Part shown: positions 1 to 5,820 of the stretch, in pieces
Layout: every line of letters begins with the position of its first letter
Position numbering within the stretch: position 1 is the first letter of the stretch
From: Cellvibrionales bacterium UBA2511
Lineage (GTDB): Bacteria; Pseudomonadota; Gammaproteobacteria; Pseudomonadales; Porticoccaceae
NCBI GenBank assembly: GCA_002341315.1
Contig: DDNV01000065.1
Location: 12,782 to 19,217 of the forward strand
Length of the DNA: 6,436 bases
Direction: 5' to 3'
Position numbers and translations under genes: made by a program
The notes under the pieces: generated by a model
The model's input: only the letters and a program-made list of their open reading frames with translations
What the model was told of the DNA's origin: nothing
The model's database searches: none

Positions 1-2
1 TC

Positions 3-47
3 TTCGCTATCGTGCAGAACCTGATCTACCCAGACATGCCTGGGTAG
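3..47 (+). other. Possible 3' tail of a plus-strand coding sequence cut by the window edge
   Basis: Frame 3 reads FAIVQNLIYPDMPG and stops at TAG (45-47). The codons (ATC GTG CAG AAC CTG ATC TAC) look like ordinary coding usage for a GC-rich proteobacterium, but 14 codons are too few to prove a gene and I recognise no family. If real, it converges with the receptor gene. Confidence 0.25.
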
Positions 48-49
48 AT
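24..49. repeat. Perfect 10-bp inverted repeat with 6-base loop
   Basis: ATCTACCCAG (24-33) and CTGGGTAGAT (40-49) are exact reverse complements separated by ACATGC. No T-run follows on either strand, so it is not a standard intrinsic terminator. It covers the stop codon of the possible truncated plus-strand frame at the left edge. It could be a hairpin at a transcript end, a protein-binding palindrome or part of a lost mobile-element end; I cannot choose. Confidence 0.6.
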
Positions 50-203
50 TGGGAATTCTAGCTACTCGTTTACCCGAGATACTCCACAAAGACCCGGCCG
101 GTCAGATGGTCATGGCGCCGCCGCCTCAAGGTGCCGGGGTGACAGCAAATAAGAAGTTTCGGACGTACAAGTCAGTGCGGCATACTTGGTAAGATACTGA
201 GAA
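48..203. other. Intergenic sequence with no recognised gene
   Basis: Nothing here can be assigned. One plus-strand frame (codons from 25 to a TAA at 190-192) stays open for 55 codons with an internal ATG at 106, but has no convincing ribosome site and no recognisable motif. The stretch may be a gene remnant next to the iron cluster or plain intergenic DNA. Confidence 0.4.
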
Positions 204-251
204 TAAAAAATAGGGGGTGCATTTAATCCAGTAGAAAATAGACGCACCCTA
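204..251 (-). terminator. Probable intrinsic terminator after the receptor gene
   Basis: Read on the minus strand, 38 bases past the receptor stop: GGGTGC (249-244) pairs perfectly with GCACCC (220-215), followed by CCTA and a run of six T (210-205). The loop is long at 23 bases, which weakens the call, but position, GC-rich stem and T-run fit the end of the receptor transcript. Confidence 0.5.
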
Positions 252-286
252 CTCTATCAACGTCTGAAAACACTGCCGATCAACTT

Positions 287-2737
287 TCACCAACTGTATT
301 CCACAGCAGCTCGAATAGACCGCTCTTGCCCCAGGTAACAACTGTGTGAAGCGAAGCATGATGCAATGTAGTACTTGTCAAACAGATTGTTGATATTGAG
401 GTTGGCATTCCAGCCTTTCAGGCCGAATGGACTTTGTTCAAGATCGTAGTAAATAGCAAAATCAACGAGCGTATAATCGGGAACCGAAAAGGTATTTCCA
501 TTATCACCTTCCGTTTCTCCCATGTAGCGCACCCCCATTCCTAGCCCTATTCCCGACAGAGCACCTGAAGGAATCGAATAATTTGCCCATATTGAGGCGG
601 TTTGCCTTGGGAGTTGAACACGGCGGTTGCCTTGATCACCATTATTGCTTTTGGTCACTTCATCATCAAGGTGGGTATAGGCAACGGTCATATTCAAACT
701 TTCGTTGACACTAAACTTACCTTCCAGTTCGAGACCACGCGTCTGCACCTCGCCAGTTTGAATATTGAAACCGATATTGTCTGGATCAGTCGTGGTCATG
801 TTTTCCTGGGTCAGCTCAAAAGCTGCCACGGTCATTAGGTGCTCAGTGCCACTGGGTTGATACTTGACACCCACTTCAACCTGTTTGCCCTTCATCGGTT
901 CAAACTGCGAGCCGTCAAAGGCAGTGCCGCTGACTGGCTCGAAGGACTCTGAATAACTAACGTAAGGTGCAAAGCCATTAGCAAAATTGTAGATAATCCC
1001 CACACGACCGGTAAAATCGTAGTCCGACACTCTGGTGGTGGTAGATGTCAGATTATTTTTTGTAGTAGTTTCGGCTTGGTCATAGCGACCACCAAGGAGC
1101 ACGGACAGGGCCCCAATTTTAATCTGATCCTGTAAGTAAAAGCCCAGCTGTTCTAACTTATTTTCATTATCTTGATAGATAGGCGGATTGGGAATTGCCT
1201 GATTATAGACTGGGTTGAAGAGATCGATACTCGGGACACCAGCAGCTCCAAATCCCCGTAAACCATCATTTTCAAGTTGGTGATAGTCGATTCCGGCAAG
1301 CACAGTATGGTGCATATCTCCACTGCCGAATTTCAATTCAAGCTGATTATCGATCGTCAGATCGTTGGAATTTTCTCTGGCACTAAAGGCACTACGTTGC
1401 AGGGTACGCTGGTCGGCTTCGAGAGAACGCCGGTAAAGCCAGTTGGATTCGAGCTTATTATCAGTTAACCGCAGATTCTGCCGAAAGATTAAGTCCTCAT
1501 TAAAGCGATGGCTGAAGAGGTAACCAGCTGCCCATGTTTCGCGATCCCAATATTCAAACCCAGGATCTCCCACCCGAAAACTTGTTGGAACACGGCCATT
1601 AGGATTTGCAAACACGCCGTCGCGAGGAACAATACTCAGAATGGAGGCATTGATATCGTCACGTTGATAATGTGCAAGCAGAGTAAGTTCGGTTGTGCCA
1701 TTAGACCAAGCTAGCGATGGCGCCAGCACTTGGCGTTTTCGGTCACTGTGATCCTGTTGGGTGTCCCCGGTTAAGCCAAGGCCAACCACACGGAAAAGTA
1801 ATTCATCGCTTATTTCGCCCCCCAGATCGAATGCCACATTAGCATGGTCAAAATTTCCCGTTCCCATCCGAATTTTGTTGGTCATATCTGTATGAGGACG
1901 CTTACTAACCATATTGACTATGCCACCCGGTTGAGTCTGACCAAATAACACGGAGGCAGGCCCCTTGAGCACTTCAACACGCTCAAACAACCAAGGATCG
2001 AGGTTGGCACTGACGAATCCAGAACCTCGCAGCTTAAGGCCATCGAGGTATTCATTGTAAGATGCTCCTGCTGTACCGCTGCCCCCAAATCCACGGATCC
2101 TAACGTTGTTACCACCAAATAATGTCGTCTCGCCTGTGCTTCCAATTGCTACGCCCGAGGTATAAGCCACGGCTTCACCGATATCACGCACATTGCGATC
2201 ATCCATCTCTTTACGTGATACAACACTGATTGATTGTGGCGTTTCAATGATAGGCGTATCAGTTTTTGTCCCCGTCGCACTATGTTTGGCAACATAGCCA
2301 TCGACAGGGCCAAAGGCAGATTCCTGAATCGTATCAGCATTCACCTTCACCGACGGCAAGGTCATTACCCCCTTCTGCTCAAGGGCAATGCTGTACCCCC
2401 CACCACTTTGCGGCGTTGCCACCAGGCCAGTACCACTGAGCAAACGCTCCAGCGCCTGACCCGGCGTAAAAAGGCCGTTCAGCCCGTCGCTGCTTTTGCC
2501 ACTGACCAGTTCACTGGAAAACATCAGCACAATTCCAGCCTGCCTCCCCACAGTACTAAGGACCTGCTCCAGTGTGCCAGCAGGGATCTGATATTCCTGC
2601 TTTTGCTGCGCTTGCGAAGACGCGGGTTGAGCATAGCCAATGGTGGGCAAGGTCAGCGGGAGGAGGATGGCCAGTGCGAGTGCAAACAGTGTCAGGCCAC
2701 CGCAAGCGTTAGCAGGGAGCGCGTTACGTATCGGCAT
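287..2737 (-). CDS. TonB-dependent siderophore receptor, FhuA-like, with STN signalling domain
   Basis: Outer-membrane ferric-siderophore transporter of 816 residues, powered by TonB. Seen: a signal peptide (residues 1 to about 36, hydrophobic core 15-34, likely cut after YA); an STN domain at about 49-119 starting YQIPAGTLEQVL; a possible TonB box near 126-134; a plug domain at about 155-283 with TPIIETPQSISVV, NVRIRGFG and ERVEVLKGPASVLFGQ followed by PGGIVNMVSKRP; then a beta-barrel ending in Trp. A CX5C pair (C794, C800) in SCFASHSCYLGQER resembles the C-terminal disulfide of E. coli FhuA, and the plug (SATGTKTDTP, YLDGLKL) also reads like FhuA. That makes a hydroxamate ligand (ferrichrome or ferrioxamine type) the best guess, but substrate is inference. 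The STN domain marks it as a signalling receptor, matching the fecI/fecR-type genes just upstream. The ATG has AAGGA seven bases before it. Stop is TGA at 289-287. GC is lower in the plug and barrel than in the STN part. Confidence 0.95.
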   Translation of the reverse strand: MPIRNALPANACGGLTLFALALAILLPLTLPTIGYAQPASSQAQQKQEYQIPAGTLEQVLSTVGRQAGIVLMFSSELVSGKSSDGLNGLFTPGQALERLLSGTGLVATPQSGGGYSIALEQKGVMTLPSVKVNADTIQESAFGPVDGYVAKHSATGTKTDTPIIETPQSISVVSRKEMDDRNVRDIGEAVAYTSGVAIGSTGETTLFGGNNVRIRGFGGSGTAGASYNEYLDGLKLRGSGFVSANLDPWLFERVEVLKGPASVLFGQTQPGGIVNMVSKRPHTDMTNKIRMGTGNFDHANVAFDLGGEISDELLFRVVGLGLTGDTQQDHSDRKRQVLAPSLAWSNGTTELTLLAHYQRDDINASILSIVPRDGVFANPNGRVPTSFRVGDPGFEYWDRETWAAGYLFSHRFNEDLIFRQNLRLTDNKLESNWLYRRSLEADQRTLQRSAFSARENSNDLTIDNQLELKFGSGDMHHTVLAGIDYHQLENDGLRGFGAAGVPSIDLFNPVYNQAIPNPPIYQDNENKLEQLGFYLQDQIKIGALSVLLGGRYDQAETTTKNNLTSTTTRVSDYDFTGRVGIIYNFANGFAPYVSYSESFEPVSGTAFDGSQFEPMKGKQVEVGVKYQPSGTEHLMTVAAFELTQENMTTTDPDNIGFNIQTGEVQTRGLELEGKFSVNESLNMTVAYTHLDDEVTKSNNGDQGNRRVQLPRQTASIWANYSIPSGALSGIGLGMGVRYMGETEGDNGNTFSVPDYTLVDFAIYYDLEQSPFGLKGWNANLNINNLFDKYYIASCFASHSCYLGQERSIRAAVEYSW

Positions 2738-2895
2738 TACGGGTTCCTTTTTCAGGGGTTGAATATCGACAATTAATATTGGTACCTACCCTTGAAGTCG
2801 GATGAGTGCAGCAAACAGCTCAGACTTTTTATGATTTTCGAATATTCGGACGGGATGTATTGGTGAGCATGTCGCCTCGACAGGCTGCAGAGGAC
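2738..2895 (-). promoter_or_regulatory. Intergenic region before the receptor gene, with a possible ECF-type promoter
   Basis: The 158 bases between the FecR-like stop and the receptor ATG are AT-rich and are where a FecI-dependent promoter is expected. On the minus strand a candidate -35 GAAAAT (2839-2834) is followed after 16 bases by TGTTTG (2817-2812). The -35 resembles the GGAAAT/GAAAAT element of FecI-type promoters; the -10 match is weak. A perfect palindrome CGAATATTCG (2839-2848) overlaps the candidate -35. An AT-rich stretch at about 2763-2781 matches the Fur consensus at only 11 of 19 positions, so I do not call a second Fur box. The receptor ribosome site AAGGA is at 2749-2745. 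Confidence 0.35.
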
Positions 2896-3867
2896 TCAGG
2901 CCGGGGCCAGTGTCACCCAGTAGCGAGTCACACTGCGCAGTTGTATCGGCAATGCACCCGTCAGGCTTTGCAGCACCGTGTCGGTTTCTGTTACAGGGTA
3001 GGTCCCGGAAACGGTCAGTTTCGCCACCCTGGGATCGACCCTTAGAATACCGGGTCGGTAGCGACCAAGCTCCTCGACAAACTGCCCCAGAGGCATGGCA
3101 CGGACGACGATTACACCCTGGGTCCAGGCGGTTTCATCTGGTTTGACCGAACGCAATGGCGCCCAGCCGGTTTGCGTAAATAGTGTGCTGTCGCCGGGAT
3201 TCAGCAGACAACTGCCCGCCGACCGACGTGGGCGCAATTCGACCTGCCCCTGGTAGACCGCCAACCGACATTGCTTACCCAGTTGCCGCAGGGCAAACCG
3301 GGTACCCATGGCCTGGACAATGCCCTGCTCCACTTCAACGAACAGCGGAACAGAGTACCGCGGACCAGTGGCAACGTAAATTTCGCCTTCCAGAAGATGG
3401 ATACGCTGCTCTATGCCACTATTTCTCACCCGAATGGCGCTACCACTGTTGAGAGTGATTTCCGTGCCATCGGCCAAGGTCAATCTGCGCTGCTCGCCGG
3501 TGACCGTGCGGTAATCAGCCCGCCAATGGTTGAGCAGGCCGCTCTCATTCGCTCCATAACCGGTAGCACCAACGACCAGCAGTGCAGACAAAGCCTTGAG
3601 GACCTGGCGGCGGGAGATCCCGGCGGCATCAAGGGCATGCTGGGCCACTGCCGCCCTACCCGGCTCGGTTAAAAGGCCAAAACGCTGATTGAGCTGTTCG
3701 ATATGTTGCCAGGCCCGCTGGTGATCGGGGTGGCGGGCGCACCAGTCCTCCAGCTCAGCTGCCGTTTTGTCGGGTTCATCACTGCTCTGCATCTCCAGAA
3801 TCCACGCCACAGCGCGCTTAGCCACTGCTGGTGGCACGTCCGGTACGGCAGGAGATTCCGGCATCAT
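2896..3867 (-). CDS. FecR-family transmembrane anti-sigma regulator
   Basis: Inner-membrane regulator of 323 residues that couples the outer-membrane receptor to its ECF sigma factor. Seen: an N-terminal cytoplasmic anti-sigma region at about 12-65 with the typical AVAWILEMQ and LEDWCARHPDHQRAWQHI pattern; a single hydrophobic segment at about 90-108, preceded by SRRQVLK (85-91); the periplasmic FecR domain at about 115-235 (TGEQRRLTLADGTEITLNSGSAI, shown in part); and a C-terminal STN-like domain at about 255-323 (MPLGQFVEELGRY, LTVSGTYPV). Length is normal for the family. The frame stays open to an ATG at 3897, but I chose 3867: that ATG overlaps the sigma stop as TAATG and has GGAGGTGA seven bases before it; a second ATG follows at 3864. 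It is therefore translationally coupled to the sigma gene. FecR proteins can both inhibit and be needed for their sigma factor; which applies here cannot be read from sequence. Confidence 0.93.
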   Translation of the reverse strand: MMPESPAVPDVPPAVAKRAVAWILEMQSSDEPDKTAAELEDWCARHPDHQRAWQHIEQLNQRFGLLTEPGRAAVAQHALDAAGISRRQVLKALSALLVVGATGYGANESGLLNHWRADYRTVTGEQRRLTLADGTEITLNSGSAIRVRNSGIEQRIHLLEGEIYVATGPRYSVPLFVEVEQGIVQAMGTRFALRQLGKQCRLAVYQGQVELRPRRSAGSCLLNPGDSTLFTQTGWAPLRSVKPDETAWTQGVIVVRAMPLGQFVEELGRYRPGILRVDPRVAKLTVSGTYPVTETDTVLQSLTGALPIQLRSVTRYWVTLAPA

Positions 3868-4382
3868 TAACCGCTCACCTCCAGGGCGAAATAGCATTGC
3901 GTGTAGGCCTGCGTCAGATAGCGTTTCACGGTACTTAAGGAGACACCCAGCTCGTCTGCGATCTGCTGTTGTTTCAGACCACCCAACTGGGCATGGAGAA
4001 AAGCGTGCTTGACGACCATCGGCAAGCCGGCCAGACGGCGGTCAATATCCAGCAGGATTTCCAGTATCAGGTACTTCTCTTCTGGCCCGGGGGCGTATTG
4101 CTCCGGCAACTGTGCCAGCGCTTCCAGATAGGCCCGCTCCACCTGCTCGCGCCGCCAATGATCCACCAGTACCCGCCGAGCAATAGTTAACAGGTAGGCA
4201 CGGGGCTGCTGGAGGGGCTGCATTTTTTCCTGGGTCAGCAGGCGCAGGAAGGTATCATGCATCAGGTCTGCAGCTCGCTCGGTACAGCCGAGTTTCTTGC
4301 TCAGCCAGCCACGCAGCCAACCATGATGGTCGTTGTACAGGGTATGTATTCTGGCTTGGTGAGCCAACTCAGTGCCGGGCAC
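3867..4382 (-). CDS. ECF RNA polymerase sigma factor, FecI (iron-starvation) type
   Basis: ECF-family sigma factor of 171 residues, which directs RNA polymerase to promoters of iron-uptake genes, expected here to be the receptor gene downstream. Seen: sigma region 2 at about 12-78, with RAADLMHDTFLRLL, then RAYLLTIARRVLVDHWRR, the -10 recognition region typical of FecI-like factors; a short linker; and sigma region 4 at about 106-160 ending in a helix-turn-helix, KQQQIADELGVSLSTVKRYL. There is no extra C-terminal domain, as usual for this group. The start is GTG, not ATG: AGGAG at 4393-4389 lies six bases upstream, and the next Met is residue 41, inside region 2, so no ATG start is credible. 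Its TAA stop overlaps the ATG of the fecR-like gene. A Fur box and sigma70-like promoter lie directly upstream, implying iron repression. Its target siderophore cannot be named from sequence. Confidence 0.94.
   Translation of the reverse strand: MPGTELAHQARIHTLYNDHHGWLRGWLSKKLGCTERAADLMHDTFLRLLTQEKMQPLQQPRAYLLTIARRVLVDHWRREQVERAYLEALAQLPEQYAPGPEEKYLILEILLDIDRRLAGLPMVVKHAFLHAQLGGLKQQQIADELGVSLSTVKRYLTQAYTQCYFALEVSG
3875..3882 (-). promoter_or_regulatory. Ribosome binding site inside the sigma gene that fixes the FecR start
   Basis: GGAGGTGA on the minus strand within the last codons of the sigma gene, seven bases before the ATG at 3867 that overlaps the sigma stop codon (TAATG). It decides for 3867 over the in-frame upstream ATG at 3897 and indicates translational coupling. 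Confidence 0.8.
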
Positions 4383-4388
4383 GGGATG

Positions 4389-4393
4389 CTCCT
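4389..4393 (-). promoter_or_regulatory. Ribosome binding site fixing the GTG start of the sigma gene
   Basis: AGGAG on the minus strand, six bases before GTG at 4382-4380. It supports the non-ATG start, since the next Met codon would remove most of sigma region 2. Confidence 0.75.
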
Positions 4394-4423
4394 AGAATCA
4401 GGAAATTATTCCCCATATAAACT

Positions 4424-4442
4424 ATTAATGAGAATCATTCGC
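4424..4442. promoter_or_regulatory. Fur box upstream of the sigma-factor gene
   Basis: ATTAATGAGAATCATTCGC matches 14 of 19 positions of the classical Fur consensus GATAATGATAATCATTATC (hand alignment), and a further CATT half-motif continues to 4445. It lies directly downstream of, and abuts, a predicted -10 element, covering the likely transcription start about 54 bases before the GTG codon. Iron-loaded Fur bound here would block the promoter, giving iron-repressed expression of the sigma/anti-sigma pair. Confidence 0.88.
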
Positions 4443-4471
4443 ATTCTATAAAAATGCCAGCATGGGTGCAA
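4443..4471 (-). promoter_or_regulatory. Sigma70-type promoter of the fecI/fecR-like operon
   Basis: On the minus strand, TTGCAC (4471-4466) and TAGAAT (4448-4443) are separated by exactly 17 bases, close to the TTGACA and TATAAT consensus. The predicted start is near 4436, within the Fur box, leaving a leader of about 54 bases. Spacing and position relative to the Fur site make this the best promoter in the window; it is not shown experimentally. Confidence 0.68.
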
Positions 4472-4577
4472 CTGATGGGCGGGAAACCGAAACCTGCTGT
4501 AAATTGAAGAAACAGAAAATGTTGGAAAAATTAAACTTGGAAAGCTGTCCCTGTACTCGCCGATTCAGGCGCGGATT
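4472..4577. other. Gap between the deacetylase stop and the sigma-gene promoter
   Basis: About 106 bases without a gene. It should hold the end of the deacetylase transcript, but I find only a 4-bp GC stem (CGCC/GGCG at 4559-4572) not followed by a T-run, and AT-rich sequence at 4510-4535. No clear intrinsic terminator is seen, so read-through into the iron operon or Rho-dependent ending remains possible. Confidence 0.4.
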
Positions 4578-5678
4578 TCAATCATCGTCGATAAACGCCG
4601 TGCGATGAAATTCTGCCGCCGCCATCACTTCTTTCACACCACACTCCAGAATTTCTGGTGCATCACCTCCCGCCAGCACCTCCAGCACTGCGTGAACACC
4701 GCGTGAAAGCGATGTCAGGTTGTAGCCGCCTTCCAGCACAAACACAAGTCTGCCATCACAGTGCTGGTCGGCGATATCCTGAACGATACGCGTGAGGACC
4801 TTGAAGCCGTCATAGGTCAGGTTCATGGCCATATCATTATGGTGAGGATCAAAGCCGGCGGAGACCAGAACCAGATCGGGTTTAAACCGCTCGGCGGCCG
4901 GACGCAGGATTTCACGAAAGGCTTTCTCGACAGCAATATCACCGGTGGTTTCCGGAAGCGGCACGTTGATCGTGTAGCCTTCGCCGAGCCCGGCACCCAC
5001 TTCGTCAAGATGGCCGGAACCGGGATAAAAAGGTGCGGCGCAATGGGTATCGAAAAACAGCACATCAGCATCCGCCCAGAATATATCCTGGGTGCCATTG
5101 CCGTGGTGTGCATCCCAGTCAATGATCAGAATGCGCTCGCAACCCAGCTTGGCCTGGGCGTGGGCCGCCGCCACCGCAACATTATTCAGCAGACAGAAAC
5201 CCCTGGCTCGAACCGGCTCGGCGTGGTGGCCCGGAGGCCGCACCAGGGCGAAAGCACTTTGTGATTTCTTGTTGATCACGCTTTCCACTGCGGCGATGGC
5301 GTTGCCGGCCGCTGCGGTGGCGGCGTCAATGCTGCCGGGTGAAACAGCGGTGGTATCTCTGTCCAGCCAGGCGCTTTCGCCTGCCAGTGAGAAAATATGA
5401 TCCAGGTAGGAAGTCGTGTGCACGCGGCTTAACTGTTCGTAGGTGGCACTGGGGCCCGAGGCGAAGTGAGTGCCGGAAACAGGATTCTCATCGAGATAGG
5501 TTTTGACAGCACTCAACCGCCCGGGGTGCTCTGGGTAACTCCATTTGAACTTCAGTTCCTGCAGGACGGTCCTGACACGCTTCTCGACCCGACTGGGAAT
5601 GAAGGGCAGATCTACCTGTGGATCATGGCCAAGCATCACCTCGTCATAAAAGATATTTACCTTGCGATCACCTATCAT
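4578..5678 (-). CDS. Histone deacetylase family protein (class II-like zinc amidohydrolase)
   Basis: Zinc-dependent deacetylase/amidohydrolase of 366 residues, cytoplasmic (no signal peptide or membrane segment). Seen: catalytic His pair H151-H152 in RPPGHHA; channel Phe F161 in GFCLLNNVA; zinc ligands D189 and H191 in DWDAHHGNGTQ and D277 in SAGFDPH; channel Phe F217; and transition-state Tyr Y319 in EGGYN. From memory of the Bordetella/Alcaligenes FB188 HDAH enzyme, of about the same length, these residues fall at equivalent spacing, so an HDAH-like enzyme is the closest match. The true substrate in bacteria is uncertain: acetyl-lysine, an acetylated small molecule or an acetylpolyamine. 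The HDAC10-type gatekeeper Glu appears replaced by A284, which argues mildly against a polyamine deacetylase. The N-terminus (residues 15-55) departs from the usual HxxGHPE loop. The ATG start has AAGGGG six bases upstream. Unrelated in function to the iron genes; probably its own unit or grouped with the metallopeptidase gene upstream. Confidence 0.93.
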   Translation of the reverse strand: MIGDRKVNIFYDEVMLGHDPQVDLPFIPSRVEKRVRTVLQELKFKWSYPEHPGRLSAVKTYLDENPVSGTHFASGPSATYEQLSRVHTTSYLDHIFSLAGESAWLDRDTTAVSPGSIDAATAAAGNAIAAVESVINKKSQSAFALVRPPGHHAEPVRARGFCLLNNVAVAAAHAQAKLGCERILIIDWDAHHGNGTQDIFWADADVLFFDTHCAAPFYPGSGHLDEVGAGLGEGYTINVPLPETTGDIAVEKAFREILRPAAERFKPDLVLVSAGFDPHHNDMAMNLTYDGFKVLTRIVQDIADQHCDGRLVFVLEGGYNLTSLSRGVHAVLEVLAGGDAPEILECGVKEVMAAAEFHRTAFIDDD

Positions 5679-5796
5679 TCAATTCCCCTTTGACCGTTCG
5701 AAATCGCCTGTTGACCGGTGACGACTTCATCGCCCTATTGTCAGGGCAGCCTGTACATCTGCCGTGAAGGCCACAGTGTGGATTCCCGCTTAAGTC

Positions 5797-5814
5797 CGAG
5801 CTTTCTCCAGCTCG
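5797..5814. repeat. Small hairpin just after the metallopeptidase gene
   Basis: CGAGCT (5797-5802) and AGCTCG (5809-5814) form a perfect 6-bp stem with a 6-base loop, beginning six bases past the TAA stop. No T-run follows on the minus strand, so termination is doubtful. A second small stem, GCCCT (5732-5736) with AGGGC (5743-5747), lies further into the same 142-base gap. The two may stabilise an RNA end or attenuate read-through into the deacetylase gene. Confidence 0.35.
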
Positions 5815-5820
5815 CTACAT

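Noticed and set aside
2234..2776. A 180-codon open frame on the plus strand
   Set aside because: It lies antisense to the start of the receptor gene, its translation is rich in R, Q, H and C with no domain pattern, and the receptor frame on the other strand has clear motifs throughout.
2763..2781. Second Fur box before the receptor gene
   Set aside because: Only 11 of 19 consensus matches by hand in AT-rich DNA, with no clear hexamer repeats; the site at 4424-4442 is far better.
3271..3672. A 133-codon open frame on the plus strand
   Set aside because: Antisense to the well-supported FecR-family gene, with no recognisable motif or ribosome site.
3868..3897. Longer FecR start at 3897
   Set aside because: It would add ten residues (MLFRPGGERL) overlapping the sigma gene without a good ribosome site, while 3867 has an ideal one and the typical TAATG coupling.
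4511..4545. Direct repeat TTGGAAA before the iron operon
   Set aside because: Two 7-base copies in AT-rich sequence are easily due to chance, and they lie upstream of the predicted -35 with no known role.
4559..4572. Terminator for the deacetylase gene
   Set aside because: The stem is only 4 bp (CGCC/GGCG) and no T-run follows directly on the minus strand.
4761..5264. A 167-codon open frame on the plus strand
   Set aside because: Antisense shadow of the deacetylase gene, whose catalytic motifs are coded on the minus strand in this stretch.
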